This document shows positions 23,036 to 33,760 of a stretch of DNA of 33,760 nucleotides, in pieces. The first letter of the stretch is position 1. Every line of letters begins with the position of its first letter. Origin of the DNA: Saccoglossus kowalevskii. Its lineage: Eukaryota; Hemichordata; Enteropneusta; Harrimaniidae. A model generated the notes under the pieces. That model made no database searches and had not been told where the DNA came from. It worked only from the letters and a program-made list of their open reading frames with translations. The stretch spans positions 23,208 to 56,967 of the forward strand of contig NW_003135847.1 of the NCBI RefSeq assembly GCF_000003605.2, given 5' to 3'. The position numbers and the translations under genes were made by a program.

Positions 23036-23387
23036 TTCAATATCAACCATCTGATGTCAAATTTAGGTCTCAAGTTTGCAAAGTTATGGCTTTAAGCGTG
23101 GTGCCCTGTATTATTGACCTTTGACTAATTTAATCAGGCCCCAGAGAACATATTAGTGTACTATAGCCAGATATGAAGCATGTGTGTCAAGTTTAAAGGC
23201 AATAGCCATTTATTCATTGTAGTTTCATTGCAGAAATACACATACGTTTCTTTGAACTTTAGCTAAAAATCTTGTATTTATTATGCAAAAAAAATATTTG
23301 AAACTTATTGATTATGTGGGAGCTAATTGCTTCAATTCGGCTTAATCAAGTAATATGCCCGTCTGTCTGCCTGTATATCTCTGTGAT
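23036..23387 (+). repeat. Dispersed repeat R1+R2, most complete copy
   Basis: Bases 23036-23270 match R1 at 8630-8842, and 23273-23387 match R2 at 13781-13893. The adjacency suggests a single element of at least 350 bp, of which the other two are fragments. Confidence 0.6.
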
Positions 23388-23604
23388 AACGCATGCACAT
23401 GAAGTTCATGAGTGTTTATTTGCATATAACTTTAGCACGTAACAAAGATTACAATAAGGGAAAGAGTGGTATAAACAAAGATCAGTGATTACTTGAAATC
23501 GATACCAGGAAGGGGGTAAAAGAAAAGTTATATAACATTTTATTATTTAATAATTTATTAAAATACATAAGTTTGTCCAACTCCCTGTGGTAACACATAA
23601 TAAT

Positions 23605-24370
23605 TGTTTCTAAAATGTTATTTTCTTGTGACGTTGTATACTATCTCGCCAATCATTTCGTGGAAAATCGGCAATGTGATGTGGCCAATTTAACAAGAGG
23701 TACGTAAAGCCTGAAGGGGGGAACCAGGAAAACAACACGAGGCATTCGAATAAAAGAACAAATTCTACAAATCCAATGATGAAATAGACGGGTCAAATCT
23801 CATCTCATCGATTGTGATCTGATTGTTATTACCAAATATAATACAAAAACGAAGATCAATGGAGATACAGTAGGTTCGTATAACATAATAAAAGAATAAA
23901 AAAACGACTAGACGCTGAATAAGATGACTTGTTTAATCACAAAACATATATAAATTTGGTATTTGTGGGTGGAGTGAAGACAAAAATATGGTATATATAT
24001 GGTTCTAAAAACGTACATCTAATAAAAAGTGTGTATTTCTATTTGGTGTTTGTCACATAACCAACAAGGTCGTTTTACTCGTTCCGAAGAACTTGTTCTG
24101 TTTTAACAGTGAGAGAGAGGAGCATCTTTAACGCACCACTGCTTGCATACGTATGTATTTTCACTACAAATAAATATCTAGCTAAATTATTTTCTTGTAC
24201 TCTCAATAGTATCGATTTTGCTTCTGCTACATATATATGATTGCATACCACATGTAGATATTCTTTTTTCAATATTGCCAGAAATTTCGTTTTTTTATTT
24301 TTTAACAAATACATCAATATTATCCACTTCTTGAACATAATACTTCTGTCATGCTACACAGAAATAGCAG
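23605..24370 (+). repeat. Duplicated flank segment, copy 2 (no gene attached)
   Basis: Starts with sequence matching 21393-21430 and 30290-30330 (gene B and C 3' flanks) and continues with the match to 22162-22763. No CHRD gene lies 5' of this copy. It may be local duplication or the remnant of a lost array unit. Confidence 0.5.
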
Positions 24371-25069
24371 AATTTGGTTGTTCTAGACCTTTGTGCAATG
24401 TATCATTGTTGCTGATTTGTCTTGCATTATTATATATATTTATATCATTTATAAATGCATTTAGCAATCCTCAATGTTACATTTTACTGGGGGACAACTG
24501 AACAAGAATAATAAATCCTTCTTTGTTGGAAGAAATATGAGCTTTTCCTCAAGCAGGCGTGTATGTCTCTCTGTGAGCTAATGTTCATAGCTATTGTGAA
24601 TAAGATTGAAGAACGGAGGTACTAGCTTAGTTTGACTGTTTAATAGGTAAAATGACACACATCACACGACCAGAAGTTCTAGATTTATCTGCTGTTTATG
24701 GTGTCTTGGCTGTGGTCCACATGGTTCAATGTGATGGCAAGAATCTATATGAGTTTAACTAAAATTCACATCACGTCTTGTGGTTTGTGATAAAAGCACA
24801 GAAAGCTCTCTCATTTGTCATTCCAGTGTTCATCTGAATGGTGATGAAAAACGTACATGTTTGCTCTCGAGGTAGAACACGCGATCTATAATATTGAAGG
24901 AAGCTGCTTTTCAGGGTGAAAAAACAGACTTTGTTTTTCTCACTATACTATTTACATATTTCGTTACGTAATTTAGTGGAGCTATTCATAAAAATGGTTT
25001 CATAAATTCATAAAATTGCATGAATTCTGCGCCCCAATTCTAAGTAAATGAGAAACATTGACATGTTTA
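24371..25069. other. Intergenic, nothing recognised
   Basis: No exon, RNA gene or repeat match within the window was found here. Confidence 0.4.
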
Positions 25070-25742
25070 TGTTGAATACCAATGAGTAGATTTATTAAAC
25101 ACAACTAAAAATGTACCAAAAATATTGCGCACGCCTGCGAATATTGATTATGTTCATTTTTGAAACCATCAATGCATATATGAATGATAAATATATTTGT
25201 AACATGTTCGCTGATTGTCGGATGATTCATGTCCGTGACATGGACATCTGCTACGCATGTGCACTGCAAATTTAAAGTTGGATGGATTGAAGAGTTAAAT
25301 GTGTAAACACGACTTTAAAACAAAACTGCACCTGATCCATAAAAACAACTTGAATTATTAAGATTACGAAAATATCTTCACGAAATAAATTATTAACCCT
25401 CCAAACAATTACATCAAACTGCATACGAGATTAGTTGTATTATATAGCATGGAGACACCGGGCAATGTTACCATGGTTTCATCTGCCATGGGTAAATGAG
25501 ATTGTGGTTAAACAATGTATGGAAATAAATCAATGTAACTGTATGTCTGATATTAATGTCATTGCGTGTGTGTTTATCAGTTGGTTAAATTTGGGGGTAC
25601 CAAGCGTAGTAATACCAAATCCATTATAATGAAAAACGTTAATAACATCAGGGCTATTTTTGTCAATACATTTGGGTCTTTTTAACAACAGTATATACAG
25701 CCACGCGACTGAATGAGAGTATTTGCTTCTGAATCAGACGAC
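25070..25742 (+). repeat. Upstream region of gene C, homologous to that of gene B
   Basis: Partner of 14955-15645. It carries the same ordered blocks, with small indels, leading to the TATA element and start codon. Confidence 0.7.
25692..25697 (+). promoter_or_regulatory. TATA box of gene C
   Basis: TATATA ends 46 nt before the gene C ATG, identical spacing to gene B. Confidence 0.5.
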
Positions 25743-28700
25743 ATGAATACTCTCTACTTCGTTATCTATATGTGGGTAGTCGCTGATCTCAGTACGGTAA
25801 GTTATCACATTGAAATCACGAGCACGAACACATCCTAACGCTTTTCGTTTGAGTTAATTTCATTATTAGTCATTCGTCAATTTAATAGTTGTTTTGGTCG
25901 TAGAAATATTAGTCAACTAACACATTACAGTCATGCTGTTGACAATATGTGCAATGTCGTAACCAACTTCAATAAACTACCATGAACACATTGAGAACGC
26001 ACTGTAGTCTGTAACTGATACAACTGACATCTTGAATCACCATATTGTATTCACATTTTTTTTTATTTCGTCTCTCAAATAGTTTTCTACCGCAAAAGGT
26101 AAGCAGATCATTGAATTTATAGTTTAAGTATATGTAATATAATTTGGTATAATTATGAAAGTAAGATCAATAATTAAATAATTCATATATATCGCACGCT
26201 TCAAATATATGCAGTGACAACGTAGAGTAAATCTCTAGGACTAAACACTAATGCGTTCAGCAAGGACGCTGTTAAGTCTATGTTGCCCGTAGTTACTAAA
26301 CTCGATTTCAGATCATGCACATGCTATTACTATTCTGTCTGGGAACCAGTATGACAGGTTGCTTTCGTATGAGAGTGTTCATTTTAAGCGCATGATGTTC
26401 CTTTAACTATAAAGAGTAATTACAGTGTATTAACATATTTATGTGCGTGTTACCAATTTTAGTTGATCTATATGGTCATTATCATCAAATGCAAATGTTT
26501 TATGTAAACCTACTTTTCTGACTTATGGCTCGAAATTTTGGCGGCATGAATATGAACATGAATATGAATAGCTTTCAGCCGACTACTGGTTACTAATTGA
26601 AACATATATATGGCTCAATATAAAAGTAATGAATTTCATCAATTATGTAATAATTAGTAATCGTGTGTGGCGCTATATTAAGAATATCGGACAGAACATA
26701 CAAATGAGAAAGAAACAGCTTCTACATACGATGTTTGAAAATAATTGTAAATGTCATTTTAGTGATGTACAAACTAGGGCGTATTACATGGAAACATTGT
26801 CGGATACATTTTAGCCAGCAAACCAGTCAATACGTATTCGAACGACATGTACAATCATTCAAAATAATTGTATATAAATAATGTAGGTGTTTATTTATCA
26901 TTATATAGTATGTGATAGAGTGTGTGTTACAAGAACTGGATTAATGTCTGGCACGGATAAGGATTCGACATCCGAAGTTATGTGTGAAAAAGGAAAGTTT
27001 CTAACAGGATGTACTAGCTACTCAGAAAACAGTAGTGAACGCGGTGGCGAATATATTAAACCAGTCGGCTTTGGTAAAAAAGCATGTACTGCCGTAAATG
27101 GTGAAAATGGGTCAGGTATTTTTATGATCGCCATTGTATGTTTTGTTTGGTACATAAATGCAAAGAGCTTAAATGTATACATGCGTACACGACTCGTTAT
27201 TGACTTTAAAATGTTAAGTGCAATAAAATATATTAATGTTGAATATTATTTTGTAAATTATCTTTTTCTTTGGAAAGTTCAGAATGAGTGTCATTTAGCG
27301 ACCATCTGTTTAATTTTCATGATTTTAGTGTATCATTCTCATTTTCGTTGTGGTTACTGTATTTACTATTCTATGAAACTATTCAGACTAAATTTTATAG
27401 TTTTCTTTTTTAATTTTTTGCTGTTTTGTTTCATTTTTTCCCCAAATAATTCCGGATTACTTTTCCCGGTTTGTATGTATTTCTACTCATGAAGGGTCTT
27501 GGATACCTGTTTTTATTTATTTTTTTCCTTCAAAATCCAATGCCAACGTGTCAAAATGTGCCTGTTTGTATTCCTGCAATATTATTGAGATTATTTGTAA
27601 TAATAATATTTTGGATATTTTTTTTTTATTTTATATCGGCATATTCGTATTCAAGGTACACGTGCCTATGCTCGTTGTTGCAAGTGGCCTCATATGAGTT
27701 GTCAATATGTCAACGGCAACAGATCCTCAACCCCTGATGATGCCGGAAGTATGGCATTGTGTCCAGACAAGATAAATTGCTTTGATGCTTCTGTAACAGG
27801 TTTGTTTATTTTGTGTTGGATAATTCTGAGCATTTTATCATGTATTAATGTTTTTTTAATAATAAAGTAAGTTTTCAAATTGGTTAAATAAACCAAGTTT
27901 TAATATTTTAACAGGTTAAAATAATACAGGTCAAAACAGTCATTTAAATGCTAAGTGAAACTAAAATCGATTACTGAGTTCAATACCGACTATTGTGTAG
28001 TTCATCATTTTGTTGTTGGCCACACAGTTAATACAGTGTTCTCTTATTCCAAATAGGTTGTTCAGTCAGGTCCCCGTGGAATGGTCTAACCGGAACAAAG
28101 CCTATGATGCCTAACTATTGTCTTGGTCATAATGAACTTGTGAATAAAGGTGGGGTTATTTTTTGTCTATGAAATTTTTTTAGTTTCTTTAAAAATAAAG
28201 TCCCGCGAATACGTTACTTTTTTTTCTGGTGTTTTGCGTTGTTTTTCCCCCAGTTTTTGGTGGCGTGGATTTTTAATTTCATATAATTGATTTCGACGGA
28301 ATAAATGTCGATATCATATGATTCATTCAAATATAGCACATTTTGTAAAGATTAATTTCAAAACGAACCCTTCAAAAGCATGTAGTTCGTGTTTTTTTTT
28401 ATGTTATTTATGCAGTTAATCATGCATTTCTTTCTTCCCTACGTCTCAGTGATATAGATAACATAATCAACATACTTAGACAATGCAATGTAAGCTGGTA
28501 GTGCAGCGGGGCTATTTGTTTCCGTACGCGAACGTCGGTTCGAGTCACACGAAATACATTTCATATAGTCATTACCCAGCCACGTATTCGGTAAAACGTG
28601 AGAGCATTGTTGCTCAAATCGACATCTGTTTGTTTAGTCGTTCATTCCTCAATTATTTTATTGGCGGACGACGACGTCTTTGTATAAGATATACATACAA

Positions 28701-29127
28701 CATGTGTATTTTGTTTCTAGGTCTCTGGGTTAGCTCTGTGTGTTGTTCTGCTTCCAATTTCAAATGTAAAACCAAATCCGTTAATGCTGGAACTGTTGAG
28801 GGTGATAAAGCAATAGTAGGATGTGACGATGGTTGGATACTAACCGGTTGTTCTGTGCGAAACCCAAACCACCCTACACGTGGAGCCTATATCGATGGTG
28901 CGTCGCACGTGATTTCATTATTTTATTATGTGGGTGGGTTTTGGTGGTGATGATGCGATCGTCTTTCATTTCATCAACTGCATATTTAGTAATCATTGTG
29001 GATTCAGAGCATATTTAAGTTTATTTATTCGATTTTTATTTCAGATGATGATAATTGTGTGGCCGTTAATGGAGCAGATGGCAAAGCAATTTGGGCTATA
29101 GCCGTATGTTGTAAAGACACGTATTAG
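25743..29127 (+). CDS. Gene C: secreted PCSK9 CHRD-like three-module cysteine-rich protein, seven exons
   Basis: Exons are 25743-25796, 26083-26098, 26909-27115, 27656-27799, 28057-28149, 28721-28897 and 29045-29127, giving 774 nt and 257 residues in the same exon-length pattern as A and B. The signal peptide ends FSTAK. All 20 cysteines are conserved. Sequons are N64 (NSS, unique to C), N90 (NGS) and N114 (NRS). Module cores read LTGCTS, VTGCS and LTGCS, and the protein ends AVCCKDTY. The exon 5 donor is GTGGGG, weaker than GTAAGA in A and GTAAAG in B. Exon 5 could therefore splice less efficiently, although the frame continues correctly into exon 6. Exon 6 is nearly identical to that of gene B, as is the start of the following intron. 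Family assignment and functional caution are as for gene B. Confidence 0.82.
28485..28560 (+). repeat. tRNA-derived SINE-like head in gene C intron 5
   Basis: An A-box-like stretch 'agctggtagtgcagcgg' (about 28493-28509) is followed about 30 nt later by GGTTCGAGTCA (28537-28547), close to the Pol III B-box consensus. No full tRNA cloverleaf can be drawn. A decayed partner is at the same place in gene B intron 5. Confidence 0.45.
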
Positions 29128-29149
29128 AAACGCAATACAACGATAAAAT

Positions 29150-29155
29150 AATAAA
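29150..29155 (+). terminator. Poly(A) signal of gene C
   Basis: AATAAA 23 nt after the gene C stop codon. Confidence 0.55.
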
Positions 29156-29399
29156 TCTTTTTGGTTCGTTGGTACAATGATGGCGGGAGTTCAACAACAA
29201 GTAATATTATCAACTTGCATAGTTTCAATTGATTTATGTAATGCATGTATTGTATGGATATGGGTACTATATATCAAAACATATCATATTGAGTACTTGT
29301 TAGAAATAAGCAACTTGATTTATATATATGTACGCTTATCAAAAAGTCGATATTGGACGAATAAATAAATAAATAAATATAAAGTAAAACTAATGAGAG

Positions 29400-30540
29400 C
29401 GATTACACTGGAATCTTAAAACAATGATAGCGTTTATTGAATACTCATTTAAATACGCGTTTGAATCTACAATGAATTAGGTCAATAAAACAAAGAGCAC
29501 TGAATCAACGATGTAACAAAGGTGATGACTGCCTTCAAATAGCACAACGCGTGAAGTACAAAATGCAATATGAAATTCTGCCTTGGGCATATGTTTCAAC
29601 TCAATTGCGATTTGCAGTGTACACCAAAACCACATAAATTCTACACACCAATCCATCATACAATTCCAACATACCATGGATCACAACATGTTAAATATTT
29701 ATTGCAATTAATCGAAAAAAAGTACAATGCATACTTGAAATATGGGTGACATTTTAGTGGTTCTGGAGACGATTTAAAAGCATTTAAAGCTATTTTTGGA
29801 TATAAATAATTATAGCATATGTTACCGCCCTACATTGCCCATTTGCCTTAGTATAGGTGCAGGAAAAACAGGTGATAGTGACTTTGCGATAGTTGGAGGA
29901 TATATAATGTTTACCAGTTTGTGTACACTGTTACTGTTTTGATATGTGACTGCATTGATCGTTTAAACACAGGAAATTAAAAACTGCCAGAATAAGTGTT
30001 ACAAATGAAAAATTCCATATCGCCTAGTAGAGATTTCATCCACACGTTTTATAACGCAAGGCAAACATGCTAATCCCTAGACCACACAGTCATTTCCACT
30101 GCCTAATAAAACAAACACTGATGAGATTAATTTAGTTTCAGTGATACGTATTACTAATATAAGAACTACTCGTATCTCTTATTTGAAATTTGTCTTTTAG
30201 TGTGCAACGGCCAAATGCATTCAATTTTGAGAATCTTTTAATGATTCGTGGCAATGCAAATATTTGACCCCTCTAATGCTGCCACGGTCAATTTTTTTCT
30301 GAAATGTTATTGTCTTGTGACGTATTCTGTCACGCCAGCCATGTCCTAGTAAACCTTCATTGCAATCGGGATGGCCCATTGACTAGATTAATGCTGCATA
30401 ATACACCAGACAGCTGTCAATAGACTTCATTTGAATATATGCCGATCAGGTCAATCAGTAAACATGATTTTTGGAATAGCGTCCTCGGCCTAAAGAAATC
30501 TATAGAGGGCCAAAACACAAAATAGATATTGTATCCCATA
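29400..30540 (+). repeat. Proximal 3' flank of gene C, homologous to the gene B flank
   Basis: Partner of 20815-21290 and 21393-22140, with about 400-700 bp less sequence than the B copy. No gene is supported. Confidence 0.65.
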
Positions 30541-32520
30541 CATGTGTCTGTTAAAAATACATAAACACAGTCTGACTTTTTACTATTTGTTTCAAAAAAT
30601 CACTTCACTTTGTGGATTTTGTGTGTACAGTATATCCCCTCTATTACAGTAACTGCACTATTAATCACTGGTACGAGATTAGTAAAAAATGAAATATACA
30701 TCTAAACCAAGGTGGGTTTAGGCAGAAGGAGTATCAATGAGTCTTGACTTGACACTTAATCGTGGATGAACATAAAGAACGAGTCAATGGAACGATGTCC
30801 TTTCAAACAGTCATATTTACAGCTGAAATGAAATCTTAGTGCTGAAATATCGGAATTGACATGCGCCAAACAAAGATGACAATGACAACAACATCACTAG
30901 TTAGACAATAACAAAATAAATTTTACATAAACGATTTACTGATTACTAAATTCGAAATTTTATTCATGCATGTAAATCTTAGAGTGACATGATTCCCCAT
31001 GTCTTGTTCCATTTTCCATATCATAACTCTGTGTCACAAAAAGTAACCAATCTAACGCAGTAATATTAACTAGGATACCATTTCACCAATGCTCAAATAA
31101 TGTGTGATTGAAATTCATGCTTAACCAGCTTATTTAAAAGTGAATATAATTAACTCGCTTTAACTCGATGTTGAACGATTTAGTAAAAAAAACTACCCCA
31201 CTACCATTAATGAATAATCTTAAGAATCGTAATGAATAAGTAGACTGTGAATTGATTTCCATAGTCCCATCATAAATTTGATATCATTTAAGCATAATAT
31301 CCCCATAATTTCATTTCTGCTCATTACTTTTTTATTCATTACATAACTGCTTTTGTTATATACAATTTCCGCCATATCATGACCATAGGCCAGAATGTAT
31401 TGCATGCACATGACCAAGTGTGGGGAACATGCCGGATAATAATTCCTACAATTCTCTATAGTCAAGTAGTTCTATACTCTTCGTCAGCAAGAGTTTTGGG
31501 TGGCATAAAGGTGGGTAGTCCACAAATTGGCAATTTTATTTCACCAGTTCAATCAAAAACCGTAGACGGAAGAGCAGTAATGTTGAGGCTGTTATCAAAA
31601 AACCTGCGATTATTTTGTTTAGGTTTTCCATTAAGAATCCTAGATTGTCTGATTTTGCATTCATTTGACGAAAAACTAGTTTGCACTTTGATATTATACA
31701 TACAAACTCAGTATATCATGTATATGTATTAATGTATTAATGTAGTTTTATGATTAACTTTTGACGTGTATGGCATTTGCAAGCAGAGTCAGACCGGATA
31801 TGGTCGTTAGTTGCTAGATTATTTGTTTTGACACAAAGTAGACAAAATCATATGGTCTGACAAAACATAATAATATATTATCATCTAGAATGGAATGAGA
31901 CGTATTAGCAGAAGCGTTCCAGTCATCTAGTCATACATGCGATTGTCGAGGAAAGTGTCGAGCAATTCAAGTTCTGCCTCTCGACACGCTTGTCATATTT
32001 AGCGTGCAACTTCCCTTTATTATGGAATTAATTTTAATTTGGTTGACAGCATTATTAGTTTGGAAATATAAAAACGATAAAATACTTTGTATTGTTAAAA
32101 AGCATAATTACCACTCCCTGCAATCTATGGTCATCAAATGTTTCAATTTTAAACGTGGAGGTATATTGGTGGTATCTGGTATTGTTAAATATAATTATTG
32201 TGCGCACAATGCACTAGATGGAAACCTTATTAAGTCAAATCGAAACTTTACAAATTACATTAACATGGATTCTAAAACCGTGCTACGTGTTCAACTTTTT
32301 AGGTTGTTGATTGAAGGTATGCAATAATTGTAAAACTTGTCTTCTATTAACTTAAAATAAATCTACTTCCAAGGCCATTGCTAATAAAATGACATGGCCA
32401 GATCCTATGCACAGTCACCTTCACTCAGTGTTCCAGAGTAATGGGTGTGACTGCGTTACATCTTTGACAATAAGTAATGTTGGTTGTTAAATATGTCTTT
32501 CCATGTTGTATAATGCATAG
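30541..32520 (+). repeat. Distal 3' flank of gene C, homologous to the gene A flank
   Basis: Bases 30560-30600 and 31826-32520 match 8945-9470 and 10715-10850. About 1.2 kb (30601-31825) is specific to C and unrecognised. Open frames of 107-117 codons in this stretch lack family resemblance, and the one overlapping the duplicated part is not intact in the gene A flank. Confidence 0.55.
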
Positions 32521-32830
32521 GTGGATAAACATAAGATTTTCACACAGCAATCACAATCCAATGTATGGATTCAATATTATTTTGCATATATGCTGCATGG
32601 ACCAAACACACTGAGGCACAATAATTGCGCGATTTTCTACAAACAAAATATATTTCTCCATCTTGTCCCAACCATAGTATTTCATACGGGAACAGTATAT
32701 ACATTTTACAAATTTATCATTATAGAGCGGCTTCTCATGGGAGATTACATACTAACAATCATTTCAATAGTTGTACAAGAGTACTATTTCAATAAAAAAT
32801 GTATTCTGTATTTTACTGTAATGTCATTAT

Positions 32831-32973
32831 TGTAATGTATTCTCTTGTTTTGATGCAAATGAGTACACCTGGGTTTCCTGCACATGCTCAGCACAGAACA
32901 ATAGAACCCTGGTGATGACTGTCTACTGAGTACAGCATTATTGCATGGTCTGACAATCCGTTGCAATCCAACA
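32831..32973 (+). repeat. Putative 5' LTR of a Ty3/gypsy-like element
   Basis: About 143 nt beginning TGTA and ending AACA, immediately upstream of a primer-binding-site-like sequence and a gag frame. The 3' LTR lies outside the window, so the boundaries rest on the TG...CA ends and the position of the primer site only. Confidence 0.45.
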
Positions 32974-32976
32974 AAT

Positions 32977-32994
32977 TGGCGACGAGGATGGGAT
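32977..32994 (+). other. Putative primer-binding site of the LTR element
   Basis: TGGCGACGAGGATGGGAT begins with TGG, complementary to a tRNA 3' CCA end. It sits 3 nt after the LTR end, the expected place. The priming tRNA was not identified. Confidence 0.5.
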
Positions 32995-33115
32995 CTATTT
33001 GTTCTTAAAAGGCAAAAGGTATACAGTTTGCACAGCCACAGATTTTCGAATTTGTAACCAGACGAACAGTATATTTTCCCCTTTTTCTTGACGACTACCA
33101 TTTACATGTGACAAG

Positions 33116-33760
33116 ATGGCATCCATTGGCAGCATTGAACCATTTGATAAAACAACTGGTGATTGGAGCTGTTATGTGGAGCGTATAGATATGTACTTCA
33201 TTGCAAACAAGGTGAAGTCAGACAATAAGGTAGCAGCATTTTTAAGCCTTATCGGTGGTAAGACCTATGCTTTATTGAGATCATTAGTCAGCCCTGACAA
33301 ACCGTCAACAAAGACGTATGAAGAATTAACTGAAGAGTGTCACTGTTCCAGTACATTGCTGTGTTAAAGAAATTACATTACACTGTAACTTTGGTCCCAT
33401 CTTAGATGATGCTTTACGTGGTCGTTTTGTTTGTGGTATGCGGAACGAAACAAAAGACTACTCACAGAGCATGATCTTACTTATACAAAGGCAGTTGAAC
33501 TTGCAATTTCTATGGAAACTGCTGCCAAGGACATACAGGAACTTAGCCATGATGCAAAGGGGGGATATCCTATTAAACTAAAAACAATCACGTGATTCAA
33601 ACAACCCTTGTTATCGCTGTGGCAGTATAGACCATAAGCATTGGAATTGTTGTTTTAAAAATGAGATCTGCCATAATTGTGAAAAGAAGGAACATATCAA
33701 GCGTGTTTGTCGTTCCAGAGCTCCCCAGTTTACTAAATCTTGGCAAGGTAATGCTCGAAT
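33116..33760 (+). pseudogene. Decayed gag of a Ty3/gypsy LTR retrotransposon, truncated by the window end
   Basis: The frame opening at ATG 33116 encodes 83 residues resembling a gypsy-type Gag capsid N-terminus (FDKTTGDW near residue 10, then YF, and IGGKTYALL near residue 47). It then ends at a premature stop at 33365-33367. Later Gag-like pieces persist in shifted frames: one near 33400-33540, and two CCHC zinc knuckles of form C-x2-C-x4-H-x4-C at 33609-33650 and 33669-33710. The knuckles share one frame with each other but not with the ATG. The product is therefore broken by at least one frameshift and probably a deletion. No protease or polymerase part is visible before the window ends. 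Confidence 0.75.

Noticed and set aside
4647-29127. Full PCSK9-type proteases (prodomain plus subtilisin domain)
   Set aside because: No prodomain or Asp/His/Ser subtilase motifs appear upstream of any copy, and each gene starts with its own signal peptide directly before the cysteine modules.
31379-31732. 117-codon forward frame starting at ATG
   Set aside because: No codon bias, splice context, family resemblance or duplicate in the other flanks. It lies in a C-specific insert of unknown type.
32004-32327. 107-codon forward frame with a hydrophobic start
   Set aside because: It overlaps the duplicated flank, and the homologous sequence 3' of gene A is interrupted, so it is unlikely to be a conserved gene.
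1-33760. CRISPR arrays, rRNA or complete tRNA genes
   Set aside because: No regularly spaced repeats with unique spacers, no rRNA-like stretches and no complete cloverleaf were seen. The SINE-like boxes in intron 5 do not form a full tRNA.

Overview
The window looks like AT-rich DNA from an invertebrate animal. It has spliced genes with GT-AG introns, TATA-like promoters, AATAAA/ATTAAA poly(A) signals, microsatellites, a MITE-like insertion, tRNA-derived SINE traces and the 5' end of a Ty3/gypsy LTR retrotransposon. The style of the dispersed repeats and of the gag suggests a marine invertebrate. The species cannot be fixed from sequence alone.

The centrepiece is a tandem array of three intact paralogous genes on the + strand: gene A at 4647-8291, gene B at 15646-20295 and gene C at 25743-29127. 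I assembled each by hand from seven exons of identical length in all three copies (54, 16, 207, 144, 93, 177 and 83 nt). Each encodes a 257-residue secreted protein: a signal peptide split over exon 1 and a 16-nt microexon, followed by three six-cysteine modules. Each module has a 'TGC(S/T)'-type core (stretched in module 2) and ends in a Cys-Cys pair. This architecture matches the Cys/His-rich C-terminal domain (CHRD, modules M1-M3) of PCSK9. There is no prodomain and no subtilisin protease, so these appear to be free-standing CHRD proteins. All three share two extra cysteines (25 and 134) outside the 18-cysteine scheme, and two conserved N-glycosylation sequons (N90, N114). B and C are the closest pair.

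Layout: 1-4646 is mostly anonymous, with one possible orphan terminal exon at 1789-2049. Gene A follows, then its 3' flank, which is homologous to a stretch 3' of gene C. A CpG-rich promoter-like patch lies at 11237-11730 with no gene assigned. Repeats (microsatellite, 165-bp-spaced tandem duplication) fill 13.8-14.7 kb. Gene B has a 1158-bp TTAA-flanked inverted-repeat element in intron 3, and the orthologous site in gene C is empty. Its 3' flank contains a 187-N assembly gap beside an expanded TAAA microsatellite. A patchwork of duplicated flank sequence spans 20.8-24.4 kb. Gene C and its flank follow, and the window ends inside a decayed gag of an LTR element that begins near 32831.

The array appears to have grown by duplication of units that include promoter, gene and 3' flank, later modified by insertions, deletions and possibly gene conversion. 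What the proteins do is unknown. Vertebrate PCSK9's CHRD is a protein-interaction domain needed for LDL-receptor degradation, so extracellular binding or modulation is the most economical guess.
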